Shown here one piece after another: positions 17,212 to 25,792 of a DNA stretch of 64,000 bases. Each line of letters starts with the position of its first letter. The stretch's first letter is position 1. Source of the stretch: Lactobacillaceae bacterium UBA5807 (lineage in GTDB: Bacteria; Bacillota; Bacilli; Lactobacillales; Lactobacillaceae); contig DIDF01000093.1 of assembly GCA_002418005.1 (NCBI GenBank), positions 1 through 64,000 on the forward strand, given 5' to 3'. A program made the translations under genes and the position numbers. The notes below the pieces were generated by a model. It saw only the letters and a program-made list of their open reading frames with translations, searched no databases and was not told where the DNA came from.

Positions 17212-17826
17212 CTATTTAATGAAATGTAAAACATAATAGCCTTGGCCGTTTGAGGTGATAGTGAAGTTGTTAAAACCAGCGGCTAACCATTGACTCTTAG
17301 TCGCATTGGCCCAATCCTTGGCGTCTTGAACAGACGAGAATGTGTGAGTCTCAGAGAACTGTTTAGTTTGCTGGGTTGGCTCTGTCTTAACCACATTAGG
17401 CGTTTGATCCAGCATATTTTGTTCCTGCTTTTTAACGTTAATATTGCTCTGAGAATCAATATCTTCTTGAAGCTGGAGCCGAGCATTAGAAGAAATTCCG
17501 TTATTTTTGACATTTGCTCGGTTTAATTTGTCTTCAAAATTTGTAATTGCATTATTTTGATCCTGGGTTGATAAACTACTTGAAGTTTTTTGTCCCCCAA
17601 TAGCCTTTTTAGTTTTAGATAATTCCTTTGAGATTGGATTTGGATTTGCCTTACTAGAACTTTGAGCATTTTGAAAAAGGACAATTGAGCCACCAATGCC
17701 AACGGCAATTAAAATAATGACCAAGGCCATCCACCAACCGCTAAGGTTTTTCCTGCGATTCTGGCGCTGTTCTTTTGGAGTAAAGTCGTATTTTGTATAG
17801 TTTGGTTCATCTTCACGTTTATTCAT
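17212..17826 (-). CDS. Membrane-anchored protein of unknown function
   Basis: A 204-residue protein with a charged cytoplasmic start (about 30 residues), one membrane helix (WWMALVIILIAVGIGGSIVLF), a Ser/Lys/Gln/Asn-rich linker, and a compact C-terminal domain of about 45 residues (HTFSSVQDAKDWANATKSQW, then FTITSNGQGYYVLHF). The last part resembles in outline small extracytoplasmic beta-alpha-beta domains such as SPOR, but the match is weak. GAGG precedes the ATG. It is divergent from the MFS gene and upstream of the PEBP gene. Confidence 0.65.
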   Translation of the reverse strand: MNKREDEPNYTKYDFTPKEQRQNRRKNLSGWWMALVIILIAVGIGGSIVLFQNAQSSSKANPNPISKELSKTKKAIGGQKTSSSLSTQDQNNAITNFEDKLNRANVKNNGISSNARLQLQEDIDSQSNINVKKQEQNMLDQTPNVVKTEPTQQTKQFSETHTFSSVQDAKDWANATKSQWLAAGFNNFTITSNGQGYYVLHFIK

Positions 17827-17984
17827 AAAGCCTCATCTACCCCATAATTCTTAAAAGCGTTCATTAACTTAATTCTATTATAGCAGTTAATCACAAGAGA
17901 GGCTTTTTGACAAATCAAAAGTTCAAAATTCCACTGTTTGGAGCGATTTTGTGGTTTAATAACCAGTTGAAAGAGGGCGGTTAC

Positions 17985-19421
17985 ATGGCAAGTAAAACTC
18001 ATTCGAGAAGTAACAATATCAAGATTATTATTGTCTTGGGAATGTTCTCATTTCTTGGGTCAATTTCCGGGTCTAGTACGAATTTAGCTTTGCCACAAAT
18101 GTCCAAGGATCTGATGGTCTCAAACGGCCAGTCAACCTGGATCGTTCAAATTGGATTGATTACCAGTGCTATTTTGCTGGTAATGTGGGGACATCTTGGT
18201 GACCTGCTTTCAAAAAATGCCATCTTTTTGTATGGAGGAGTTATTTTTGTAATTGGATCCGGCTTAACGGGTATTGCACCCGTATTCTGGTTAGTTTTAG
18301 CCGGGAGATTTATTCAAGCAATCGGAATTTCAATGATTCAAGCGAACTCACTTGGGATAACTACCGATTACTTTTCTGATGATCATCGGGCCGAAGCTTT
18401 GGCAGTAATCTCGATGTTTATTTCGGTGGGCGCAATTTCTGGGCCAGCTATTGGCGGCTTTATCCTGTCAATTGCAAGTTGGCGTTGGATTTTTCTGATT
18501 AACGTTCCGTTAATGCTGATAGTAATTTACATTGGATTTAGAGTTATGCCGTTGCCCCAAGAATCTTTTGCCAGTTTTCGTCATGCTACTCAAGGAGCGA
18601 ACTGGTTTGGCCAAAATATTTTTACTATTGGGATGATCTTGTTCTTTATCAGTAGTCCATTTATTCAACAACAAAGTTATGTTATCGGATTTATCCTGTT
18701 GGCAGTTGGCTTAGCATTGACTTTGTTTTACTTTTATCAAGATGACGGTGCCAAAAATCCGTGGATTTCGCCCGAAATTTTGCATAATAAACGGTATATG
18801 GTTTCCATAACTGCGTTGATGTTAGTGATGTTAGTCAACGCGATTTCAAACATTTTGCTTCCATTCTATTTTCAAAGTTATGGGGGAATCAGCCCATTCT
18901 TCAGCGGTCTTTTAATTATGCTTCAATCGGTTGCGATGCTTTGCACGACTCCAATTGCCGGAGTTTTAGCCGATAAGTTTAATCGTGAAGCGATGACAAT
19001 CGTTGGCCTGATTGTTCTAGTTGTCTCTCAAGTTATGTATGCTAGTTTTGGCCGAGCATTGGATTACCCGTTAATTATTGGGGCGATTGTTTTGAACGGA
19101 ATTGGAATGGCAATCTTCCTTTCTCCAAACAACGCTCTGACAATGGGATTAGTTCCCAAACAACTTACTGGAGTTGCCGGATCATTTAATACCTTTGCGC
19201 GAACATTTGGGATGACAATTGGGATTAGTTTTGGTTCAGCCTTATTGTTCTCGCAGTTGCCTGGGGTTCGCCGAATAAGTCCAGCTTTAGGGATGCAGTT
19301 TATGTCAGCATTTACAAACGTATTTTGGGTAGCCACAGCTCTTTCTGTTTTGACTTTGGTATTAGTCGTTTTAAGGTTCTTTACTTCGAGAAAACGAGCA
19401 AAAATAGCTGTCAAGGCTTAA
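17985..19421 (+). CDS. MFS transporter, DHA2-like (14-helix) drug/proton antiporter family
   Basis: A 478-residue permease. Motif A appears as GHLGDLLSKNA after helix 2, and motif C as SVGAISGPAIGGFILS in helix 5, marking it as an antiporter of the drug-efflux type. The chosen start ATG (17985) follows GAGGGCGG; a TTG at 17907, itself preceded by GAGAGG, would add 26 residues that are not typical of the family, so the start is somewhat uncertain. The substrate is unknown. No regulator gene is next to it. Confidence 0.82.
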   Translation: MASKTHSRSNNIKIIIVLGMFSFLGSISGSSTNLALPQMSKDLMVSNGQSTWIVQIGLITSAILLVMWGHLGDLLSKNAIFLYGGVIFVIGSGLTGIAPVFWLVLAGRFIQAIGISMIQANSLGITTDYFSDDHRAEALAVISMFISVGAISGPAIGGFILSIASWRWIFLINVPLMLIVIYIGFRVMPLPQESFASFRHATQGANWFGQNIFTIGMILFFISSPFIQQQSYVIGFILLAVGLALTLFYFYQDDGAKNPWISPEILHNKRYMVSITALMLVMLVNAISNILLPFYFQSYGGISPFFSGLLIMLQSVAMLCTTPIAGVLADKFNREAMTIVGLIVLVVSQVMYASFGRALDYPLIIGAIVLNGIGMAIFLSPNNALTMGLVPKQLTGVAGSFNTFARTFGMTIGISFGSALLFSQLPGVRRISPALGMQFMSAFTNVFWVATALSVLTLVLVVLRFFTSRKRAKIAVKA

Positions 19422-19437
19422 TTATGTGTATTACAAA

Positions 19438-19465
19438 TTGACATTGAAAATCAAAACCGTATAAT
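19438..19465 (+). promoter_or_regulatory. Promoter of the uracil permease gene
   Basis: TTGACA (19438-19443) and TATAAT (19460-19465) match consensus, 16 bases apart, shortly before the PyrR leader. Confidence 0.8.
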
Positions 19466-19489
19466 TATGACAAATGAATCTTTAATACT

Positions 19490-19509
19490 GGTCCTGCGAG
19501 GCTGGCAAG
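19490..19509 (+). promoter_or_regulatory. PyrR-binding RNA element
   Basis: GGTCCTGCGAGGCTGGCAAG matches the conserved PyrR-binding loop (core TCC-x-G-x-GAGGCT). In Gram-positive bacteria PyrR with UMP binds this RNA and promotes termination, shutting off pyrimidine genes when uridine nucleotides are plentiful. It lies between a consensus promoter and an intrinsic terminator ahead of the uracil permease, exactly the expected layout. Confidence 0.85.
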
Positions 19510-19545
19510 ACAAACGATTTTGATAAATAATATTATTTACTTATT

Positions 19546-19580
19546 ACGCTTATCTTGTCAGAGATAGGCGTTTTATTTTG
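19546..19580 (+). terminator. Leader terminator (PyrR attenuator)
   Basis: ACGCTTATCT and AGATAGGCGT pair over 10 positions with one wobble, loop TGTCAG, followed by TTTTATTTT. It lies inside the leader, 30 bases before the permease start, so it acts as the attenuator governed by the upstream PyrR site. Confidence 0.82.
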
Positions 19581-19609
19581 GATTCAGGAATCTAAATAGG
19601 GGTGAAAGT

Positions 19610-20980
19610 ATGGCACAAAACGAATTTCATGACGATCGGGCAATTTTGGACATTCATGATAAACCAAAGTTTTTCCCGTGGATTGGATTGTCTTTGCAGC
19701 ACATGTTTTCAATGTTTGGTTCGACAGTTATCGTTCCACTACTGGTTGGATTGAGTCCAAGTATTGCACTTTTTTCTTCAGGGGTTGGGACTTTATTACA
19801 TATAATGATAACTCAGCGGAAAATTCCGGCCTACATGGGCTCTAGTTTTGCGTTTGTTATCCCAATGACGGCGTTGATGAAATCCACCGGATATCCTGCC
19901 GTCGGGCAAGGTGTCATGGGTGTTGGAATTGTTTATTTAATCGTCGCGGCAATTATTTGGTGGTTAGGTGAAGATTGGATAGATTTGATTTTGCCACCAA
20001 TTGTTGTTGGACCGATCATCATGGTTATTGGGCTTTCCTTAGCTGGAAATGCTGCTCAAGATGCAATGATGAACAACGGCAAGTATGATTTGAAATTTTT
20101 CTGTGTCGCGTTAGCCACGTTAGCCTTGGCGGTATTCTTTAATATGGCGTTTAAAGGATTTATTGGCGTCATTCCGGTTTTATTGGCAATTATTTGTGGG
20201 TATCTTATTGCTTTGGCCTTAGGCATGGTTAATGTGCATGCAATCGCTGCAGCCCCTTGGTTTAAGCTGCCGCCATTTCAAATTCCGGGTTTAACTTATG
20301 ACTTCCACTTAAACTGGGGTGCGATTATCGCGATTACGCCAATTGCCTTTGTTACTATGACTGAACATATGGGCCATATTATGGTTTTGGACCAACTGAC
20401 CGGAAGAAATTTCTTTAAAGATCCTGGCTTGAACAGAACTTTGGCTGGTGATGGTGCCGCTTCATTCTTTGCCGGTTTAGTTGGTGGTCCTGCGGTAACT
20501 AGTTACGGTGAAAACATTGGGGTTATGGCAATCACTAAAGTCCACAGTGTTTATGTTTTGATGGGCGCGGCAATGTTTGCCATTTTATTTGCCTTTGTGA
20601 ATAAGTTAAATGTCTTGATTATGCAGATGCCTTTGCCGGTAATTGGTGGAATCAGTTTCTTGTTATTTGGAACAATTGCGACTGCCGGGATTCAAATCAT
20701 GGTAGAAAATAAGATTGATATGACCATTAAGCGCAATTTGATGATTACTTCGGTTGTCATGATTATTGGTGTCGGTAATGCATATATTCAAATTGGGCAG
20801 AACTTTCAGTTTACTGGTGTCGCTTTGGCTACCGTTATTGGTATTTTAATGAACTTATTGCTACCACAAAGGGCGGCTAGCGAAGTTGAACATGATAGAA
20901 AGCTTGCAGAGAAAAGATTTCAAGAAAGTATAAAAGAAGGGAAAACTGATAAAAGTGGGTCAGATTCCTCTGAGAAATAG
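19610..20980 (+). CDS. uraA: Uracil permease (NCS2 family)
   Basis: A 456-residue membrane protein of the nucleobase-cation symporter 2 family, about 14 helices. Seen are LQHMFSMFGSTVIVPLLVGLSP (helix 1), YMGSSFAFVIPMTAL (helix 3), TEHMGHIMVLDQLTGRNFFKDPGLNRTLAGDG (helix 8 loop with the conserved Glu) and GGPAVTSYGENIGVMAITK (helix 10 Glu region), all characteristic of UraA/PyrP. The PyrR attenuator upstream supports uracil rather than purine as substrate. AGGGGTG precedes the ATG, and a strong terminator follows. It is a single-gene unit. Confidence 0.9.
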   Translation: MAQNEFHDDRAILDIHDKPKFFPWIGLSLQHMFSMFGSTVIVPLLVGLSPSIALFSSGVGTLLHIMITQRKIPAYMGSSFAFVIPMTALMKSTGYPAVGQGVMGVGIVYLIVAAIIWWLGEDWIDLILPPIVVGPIIMVIGLSLAGNAAQDAMMNNGKYDLKFFCVALATLALAVFFNMAFKGFIGVIPVLLAIICGYLIALALGMVNVHAIAAAPWFKLPPFQIPGLTYDFHLNWGAIIAITPIAFVTMTEHMGHIMVLDQLTGRNFFKDPGLNRTLAGDGAASFFAGLVGGPAVTSYGENIGVMAITKVHSVYVLMGAAMFAILFAFVNKLNVLIMQMPLPVIGGISFLLFGTIATAGIQIMVENKIDMTIKRNLMITSVVMIIGVGNAYIQIGQNFQFTGVALATVIGILMNLLLPQRAASEVEHDRKLAEKRFQESIKEGKTDKSGSDSSEK

Positions 20981-20996
20981 AAGTTGTTAAGATATT

Positions 20997-21040
20997 AAAA
21001 AAGACTGAAATCAGCGTCAGTGCTGATTTCAGTCTTTTTT
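20997..21040 (+). terminator. Intrinsic terminator
   Basis: An 18-bp perfect stem: AAAAAGACTGAAATCAGC (20997-21014) and GCTGATTTCAGTCTTTTT (21021-21038), loop GTCAGT. Confidence 0.92.
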
Positions 21041-21127
21041 TATATGTTGATTCCAACATTACCTCAAACCAATTTTAATTCCTATATAGTGACATTCAAC
21101 ACGGTCTCACCCGCGCCACGTTGTACT

Positions 21128-21901
21128 CTATCCATCAATATCCGTAAAAAAGTTGAGCATTTGTTTTTTGGTTAATTTTTGTTTTTCTTCGTTTGAAAAA
21201 TCAGAAGTAATTTTACCGCTATCCATAACAATCAAGCGATTACCATATTCCAAGGCATCGTCCAGATGGTGGGTAATCATTAAACAAGTCAGCTTTTCTT
21301 GCTTGATCTTGTTATTTGTTGCTGTCATTAGTTGTTGCGACGTTTGTGGATCCAAAGCTGCCGTATGCTCATCTAGCAATAAAATTTCTGGTCGTTTAAT
21401 TGTAGCCATTAAGAAACTTAATGCTTGGCGCTGGCCACCGGATAATTTTCCGGTTGCCGTATTAAGTCGATCTTCCAAGCCATTTTCCATGGTGGAAGTT
21501 ATTTGTTTAAACTTACCCATGTTTTGTTTCAAGTGTCTCGGGGCTAACCCTCGTGATTCACCACGTTTTAAAGACAACAGCAAATTTTCTGCTACTGTCA
21601 TTCTTGGAGCGGTACCCATTTTTGGATCCTGAAATACTCGGCTTAAAAATTTTGTTCTTCTGGCCACAGACATGTGCGTAATGTCTTTACCATGCAGCAA
21701 AATTTTACCGGAACTTAGTGGTAAGTCGCCACCGATAACATTAAACAAGGTTGATTTCCCTGCTCCATTTGATCCTAAAACCGTGATAAAATCACCAGCA
21801 AAAATATCTAAATTTACATCGTCAAGAATATTAATTTGCTCAGGGGTTCCTTGATTAACTGTTACTGTACAATTTTTTAACTGAAAAATTGGTTCTGTCA
21901 T
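21128..21901 (-). CDS. ABC transporter ATP-binding protein (TrpXYZ-like system)
   Basis: A 257-residue ATPase with Walker A GSNGAGKST, signature LSGGQRQAL, Walker B ILLLDEHTAALD and the switch His in MITHHLDDAL. Note His after the Walker B Glu where most have Pro. It is the last gene of a three-gene importer: its start overlaps the permease gene by 4 bases (21898-21901). It energises import of the substrate delivered by the neighbouring binding protein. No clear terminator follows. Confidence 0.85.
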   Translation of the reverse strand: MTEPIFQLKNCTVTVNQGTPEQINILDDVNLDIFAGDFITVLGSNGAGKSTLFNVIGGDLPLSSGKILLHGKDITHMSVARRTKFLSRVFQDPKMGTAPRMTVAENLLLSLKRGESRGLAPRHLKQNMGKFKQITSTMENGLEDRLNTATGKLSGGQRQALSFLMATIKRPEILLLDEHTAALDPQTSQQLMTATNNKIKQEKLTCLMITHHLDDALEYGNRLIVMDSGKITSDFSNEEKQKLTKKQMLNFFTDIDG

Positions 21902-22794
21902 GGCTTATCAACCCCCTTTGATAAAGTGTGGCGAATCCGGAAGCGTTTTTCAAATGCCGGAATCATCATGAATATCGAAAGAAGAATGGCTGATAACAAG
22001 TTCAAGTCGTTGGCATTGAAACCAAGTTGAAGAACCAACAGAATGACAAAACGGTAAAGAACACTACCTATGGTGACAGCAACTAATCGCTCATTCATTG
22101 TTAAATCACCAAAAACAACCTCGCCAATAATAATTGATGCTAAAGCAACAACGATGACACCAATGCCCATGTTAACGTCAGCAAAACCGTTTTCCTGAGC
22201 AACCAACCCGCCACCTAACGCAATTAATCCATTTGAAACTGATAGTCCCATAATCTGCATGGTGTCGGTGCTAATGCCTAATGATCGCGCCATCGTTGGA
22301 TTATCACCAGTAGCGATAAATGCCTGGCCCAGATGAGTTTGTAAGAAATATATAAGTAGCAAAGTCACAATTGTGACGACAACTAAGCCAAGAACCACAC
22401 TGTCAAAATAGGGTGGTAGTGATTCAAGAAAATGGTTTTTCAAAAGCGTTGGCATGTTAAACAGAGTTAAATTGGCGCGATTCATAATTCGAAAATTAAC
22501 CGAATAAGCCGCGGTCATTACCAAGATTCCAGCTAATAAGACTGGTATTTTACCTTTTGTATAAAGTACCCCAGTGACTAAACCGGCAATCATTCCAACT
22601 AACATGGCGATAATAGTTGCCACTAATGGTGAAAAGCCGCGATAAATCATGGCAACGCAGGTGGCAGCACCCATTGGAAATGTTCCTTCAACGGTCATGT
22701 CCGGAAAATCCAAAATTCTAAACGTAAGAAATAAGCCGATACCTACGACGCCCCAGGTTAATCCCTGGCCGATCGCTGAAACAATGATACTCAT
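21898..22794 (-). CDS. ABC transporter permease (TrpXYZ-like system)
   Basis: A 298-residue integral membrane protein with about 8-9 helices. It begins MSIIVSAIGQGLTWGVVGIGLFLTFRILDFPDMTVEGTFPMGAA, typical of permeases that pair with TrpX/DUF534-type binding proteins and are related to branched-chain amino acid permeases. The start overlaps the binding protein gene by 4 bases at 22791-22794 and the stop overlaps the ATPase gene by 4, so the three are translationally coupled. Tryptophan is the family suggestion, not proven here. Confidence 0.85.
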   Translation of the reverse strand: MSIIVSAIGQGLTWGVVGIGLFLTFRILDFPDMTVEGTFPMGAATCVAMIYRGFSPLVATIIAMLVGMIAGLVTGVLYTKGKIPVLLAGILVMTAAYSVNFRIMNRANLTLFNMPTLLKNHFLESLPPYFDSVVLGLVVVTIVTLLLIYFLQTHLGQAFIATGDNPTMARSLGISTDTMQIMGLSVSNGLIALGGGLVAQENGFADVNMGIGVIVVALASIIIGEVVFGDLTMNERLVAVTIGSVLYRFVILLVLQLGFNANDLNLLSAILLSIFMMIPAFEKRFRIRHTLSKGVDKP

Positions 22795-23789
22795 TTAACG
22801 ATTTCTCCTTTTTGCTGAGCTTCTTTCAAAATGCTGGCGGGAATCTTAAGCCCCAACATCTTAGCTTGTTTTTCATTAACAATTAATTTTCCATGACGGA
22901 AGAATTTGATAGGCGTGGTTGATGGTTTTGCCTTACCCTTCAAAATGTCAGCAGTCATTTTTCCTGTGGCAACACCTAATTGATATTGGTCAATACTATA
23001 AGTGGCAACGCCACCATCTTTAACCATCGTATCAACAGATGGAAATACAGGAATCTTAGCTTTATTTGCGGCACCAACCAGCGTCTGCATTGCCCCGGCA
23101 ATAGTGTTATCAGTGGGAACATAAATTGCGTCAACTTTTGAGGCAGCTTGGGCAGCAACCTGGGTCAAATCGTTAGTATTGGCAATTGAATATGCCTTTA
23201 AATTGATTTTTTGTTGCTTGCAAAGTTTAGTGAACATCTTATATTGAGCGACCGCTGAATCGTCACTTGAAGTGTAAATAATTCCCAAAGTCTTCATGTG
23301 AGGCATGAATTTCTTAATTAATTGCAGCTGTTCGTTTAATGGTGCCTGATCAGAAACACCAGTAATATTTCCACCTGGTTTTTCATTATTTTTAACTAAT
23401 CCAGCACCTTTTGGATCGGTAATGGCACCCAAAATTACTGGCTTGTTGGTAATTGCGTTTGCCAATGCTTGAGCAGATGGTGTAGCAATCCCGATTGTTA
23501 AATCAGCATTTTCGTTTTTGAATTTTGCACTCATGGTCTTCAAATTGCTTTGATCGTTTTGGGCATTTTGAAAATCAATCTTGATATTTTTACCAGGTTG
23601 GTAGCCTTCGTCTTCCAAGCCTTTGATAATTCCTTGATGAATGGCATCCAAGGCCGGATGAGACATTAACTGAAGAATTCCAATCGTGGGTTTGGACTGC
23701 TTTTGTGGCTTGTTTTGGGCAAAGAATGCAAATCCTAAAACTACTAATAAGACAACGATAACGCCAGAAATGGCGTAACTTTTTTTCAT
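22791..23789 (-). CDS. ABC transporter substrate-binding protein (TrpX-like)
   Basis: A 332-residue periplasmic-binding-like protein. The N-terminal helix SYAISGVIVVLLVVLGFAFFAQN is an uncleaved anchor or signal with no lipobox Cys. The mature part starts TIGILQLMSHPALDAIHQGIIKGLEDEGY and contains PVILGAITDPKGAGLV and GNITGVSDQAPLNEQL, typical of the ABC_sub_bind (DUF534) family that includes TrpX of lactobacilli and streptococci. AGGGGG precedes the ATG. It is the first gene of the operon, behind a long leader with an attenuator-type hairpin. Confidence 0.85.
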   Translation of the reverse strand: MKKSYAISGVIVVLLVVLGFAFFAQNKPQKQSKPTIGILQLMSHPALDAIHQGIIKGLEDEGYQPGKNIKIDFQNAQNDQSNLKTMSAKFKNENADLTIGIATPSAQALANAITNKPVILGAITDPKGAGLVKNNEKPGGNITGVSDQAPLNEQLQLIKKFMPHMKTLGIIYTSSDDSAVAQYKMFTKLCKQQKINLKAYSIANTNDLTQVAAQAASKVDAIYVPTDNTIAGAMQTLVGAANKAKIPVFPSVDTMVKDGGVATYSIDQYQLGVATGKMTADILKGKAKPSTTPIKFFRHGKLIVNEKQAKMLGLKIPASILKEAQQKGEIVK

Positions 23790-24071
23790 GATAAATACCC
23801 CCTAAATAGTTATGTAGTAATTTCTTGAACCGGTTAAGAACAATAAAAAAGAGCAGTCCGGCCAAGCCAAACTGCTCTTCTTGTCGGCCTGCCAGATTCT
23901 GTGCAGACTGTTTCTTTAAAAAGATTGCCAGCACAGATGCGTTCTTAATCGTGAATTTAAACACACAAACCAAGTCGCATCTGAACCGATGTGACTTACT
24001 TACTGGCTTTGCCATGAACGTAATACGTTTGCAGTCATTACAATCTTTCCTTTCCTAATAGAATAGGTCAA
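23790..24071 (-). promoter_or_regulatory. Long structured leader of the TrpXYZ-like operon, unknown class
   Basis: About 280 bases separate the promoter from trpX. Reading the minus strand, I see TGGC-AAA-GCCA; a hairpin AAGTC-CATC / GATG-GACTT with loop GGTTCA (one internal mismatch); TCTGTGC / GCACAGA enclosing about 26 bases; long-range AAAGATTG / CAATCTTT; and at the end an intrinsic terminator. GCCAG early in the leader can also pair with two later CTGGC copies, so alternative folds are possible. No T-box (GGTGGNACCGCG) is present, and the reading frame across it has no Trp cluster, so neither a T-box nor a leader-peptide attenuator fits. Confidence 0.6.
23841..23879 (-). terminator. Leader terminator (attenuator) before trpX-like gene
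   Basis: On the minus strand AAGAGCAGT and ACTGCTCTT form a 9-bp stem with a 13-base loop, followed by TTTTTT. It lies about 50 bases before the start codon of the operon, so it is placed to attenuate expression. Confidence 0.8.
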
Positions 24072-24100
24072 TAATAACTTTTTGCCACATATGGTGTCAA
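24072..24100 (-). promoter_or_regulatory. Promoter of the TrpXYZ-like operon
   Basis: On the minus strand, TTGACA (24100-24095) and TTATTA (24077-24072) are 17 bases apart, upstream of the leader. Confidence 0.6.
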
Positions 24101-24116
24101 GGTAAAATGCCTTGCA

Positions 24117-24440
24117 TTAAGGCTTAATGTAGCGATAATCTTCATTTTGATAACCAACAATTGCGGGAATCCCTGCTGGTACTTGAATAACATCTTCTGG
24201 GAGTTCTTCTTCACTAACATCATGGGATTGCATCGCATTATGACAAGAATCAAAAGTTATTTGGGGATGATTTTTTATGAAGTTTCTGACTTCTTTGTTG
24301 TCGCGATATCCAATCACCGCGTCGCCGTTTGCGACCACCTTAATATCTGAATCTGATCGTTCTTCTAAATAGTTTGCCAGATTACTCATGACAGTTGGCC
24401 ATTTTGAATTTTCATCAATATGAAAAATAACTTTATCCAT
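24117..24440 (-). CDS. DsrE-like family protein
   Basis: A 107-residue protein. It starts KVIFHIDENSKWPTVMSNL, with DIKVVANGDAVIGY, then ITFDSCHNAM and IQVPAGIPAIVGYQNEDYRYIKP at the end, the pattern of the small DsrE/DsrF-like family (V-x-ANG, F-x-x-C-x-NA, PAG, GYxYIKP). The conserved Cys is present. Relatives take part in sulfur relay, but many are uncharacterised. GGAAG precedes the ATG. It is a lone gene; downstream lies the promoter of the TrpXYZ-like operon on the same strand. Confidence 0.72.
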   Translation of the reverse strand: MDKVIFHIDENSKWPTVMSNLANYLEERSDSDIKVVANGDAVIGYRDNKEVRNFIKNHPQITFDSCHNAMQSHDVSEEELPEDVIQVPAGIPAIVGYQNEDYRYIKP

Positions 24441-24612
24441 TAAATTATTCTTCCTTTCTTGAAAGAACTTCTTATGTTGTATTTTATTCCAATGGGCCTA
24501 AATTGGTAAAGCAGCGTTTTTAATGCCAAAAATTAACTTAATGAACTAAAATAGAGTTGTGAAAATAATAACTTGACTGTATCTCAACGGAAATTTAGAG
24601 AGGAGTAATCTT

Positions 24613-25662
24613 ATGTCAAGCAGAGAAATTGAAAATATTCCAAAAGAAATGAAAGCCTGGGAAGTCGTTAAACCAGGGCCAGTTAACGGTGATGTACCGC
24701 CAATAAAATATGTTACTAAACCAGTTCCCCAAGTAGAAAAAGGAGAAGTAATGGTTAAAGTGCTGGCCTGTGGGGTTTGTCACACTGACTTGCATGTTGC
24801 AGAAGGCGATCTTCCAGTTCATAAAGAAAATTTGACGCCAGGTCATGAAATTGTTGGAAAAGTGGTTAAATTAGGCGAAGATGCTAATCGATTTAAATTA
24901 GGGGATCGTATTGGGATCCCTTGGCTCAGATGGACTTGTGGCGTTTGCAAATACTGTCGTTCTGGCAGAGAAAATCTTTGCCCATATTCTAAATATACCG
25001 GCTGGGATCACGATGGTGGTTATGCCGAATATGCTACCGTACCTGAGGGATTTGCCTACCGGATTCCCAAGCGATTTGATAATATGACAGCCGCTCCTTT
25101 GCTCTGTGCTGGAATTATTGGTTATCGTTCATATGAACGGGCAAATGTTCCTCAAGGTGGTCGACTTGGCCTTTATGGCTTTGGCGGTTCAGCCCATTTG
25201 GTTGCTCAACTTGCCATTGATCAAGGGGTTGAAGTTCACGTTATGACTCGGGGCAAAGATGCTCAAAAGTTTGCTCTAAAGTTGGGTGCTAAGTCTGCAG
25301 GTGGGGCTTATGATCTGCCTCCAGTCAAACTGGACTCATCCATCATTTTCGCGCCAGTTGGCGATATCGTCCCTAAAGCTTTGGAAGGTTTGGACAAAGG
25401 TGGTACTTTAGCTTGTGCGGGAATTCATATGACTGATATTCCGAAAATGAATTATCAAGATGATGTCTTTCATGAAAAGAATTTAACTAGTGTAGAAAGT
25501 AATACCCGCCGAGATGGGGAAGAATTTTTGAATTTAGCTGATCGATTGGATATTCATCCAGAAATTCATAGATATGAATTAGCAGATGCTTTGGATGCAC
25601 TGAAATACGTTGCTGCCGGCGACATTGAAGGTGCTTGTGTTTTACACGTTGCCGATGACTAA
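24613..25662 (+). CDS. Zinc-dependent alcohol dehydrogenase
   Basis: A 349-residue medium-chain dehydrogenase. Catalytic zinc ligands lie in GVCHTDLHV (Cys) and LTPGHEIVG (His-Glu). The structural zinc Cys set is CGVCKYCRSGRENLC. The nucleotide motif LYGFGGSAH is a variant of GxGxxG. The order and phrases such as CAGIIGYRSY match the AdhA-like, propanol-preferring group of Firmicutes. It reduces aldehydes with NAD(P)H or runs in reverse. GAGAGGAG precedes the ATG. A single gene with a terminator downstream. Confidence 0.9.
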   Translation: MSSREIENIPKEMKAWEVVKPGPVNGDVPPIKYVTKPVPQVEKGEVMVKVLACGVCHTDLHVAEGDLPVHKENLTPGHEIVGKVVKLGEDANRFKLGDRIGIPWLRWTCGVCKYCRSGRENLCPYSKYTGWDHDGGYAEYATVPEGFAYRIPKRFDNMTAAPLLCAGIIGYRSYERANVPQGGRLGLYGFGGSAHLVAQLAIDQGVEVHVMTRGKDAQKFALKLGAKSAGGAYDLPPVKLDSSIIFAPVGDIVPKALEGLDKGGTLACAGIHMTDIPKMNYQDDVFHEKNLTSVESNTRRDGEEFLNLADRLDIHPEIHRYELADALDALKYVAAGDIEGACVLHVADD

Positions 25663-25674
25663 TTGAATTTTCAC

Positions 25675-25715
25675 AGGGTCCGTCTACCTTTTGTATGGTG
25701 GGCGGCCTTTAATTT
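25675..25715 (+). terminator. Intrinsic terminator
   Basis: AGGGTCCGTCTACC pairs with GGTGGGCGGCCTTT (one mismatch, several GU pairs), loop TTTTGTAT, then TTTAATTT. Confidence 0.7.
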
Positions 25716-25792
25716 ACGCAATTTTTTTAAGGAAGTTATATACTATATCAAAGTAGTTCTAACTTAAAATACAAGAATTGTGAGGTTTTGCC

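Noticed and set aside
23590..24015. Minus-strand reading frame of 141 codons across the trpX leader
   Set aside because: It overlaps the true trpX start in another frame, lacks a ribosome binding site and has no family resemblance; no Trp-rich stretch supports a leader peptide.
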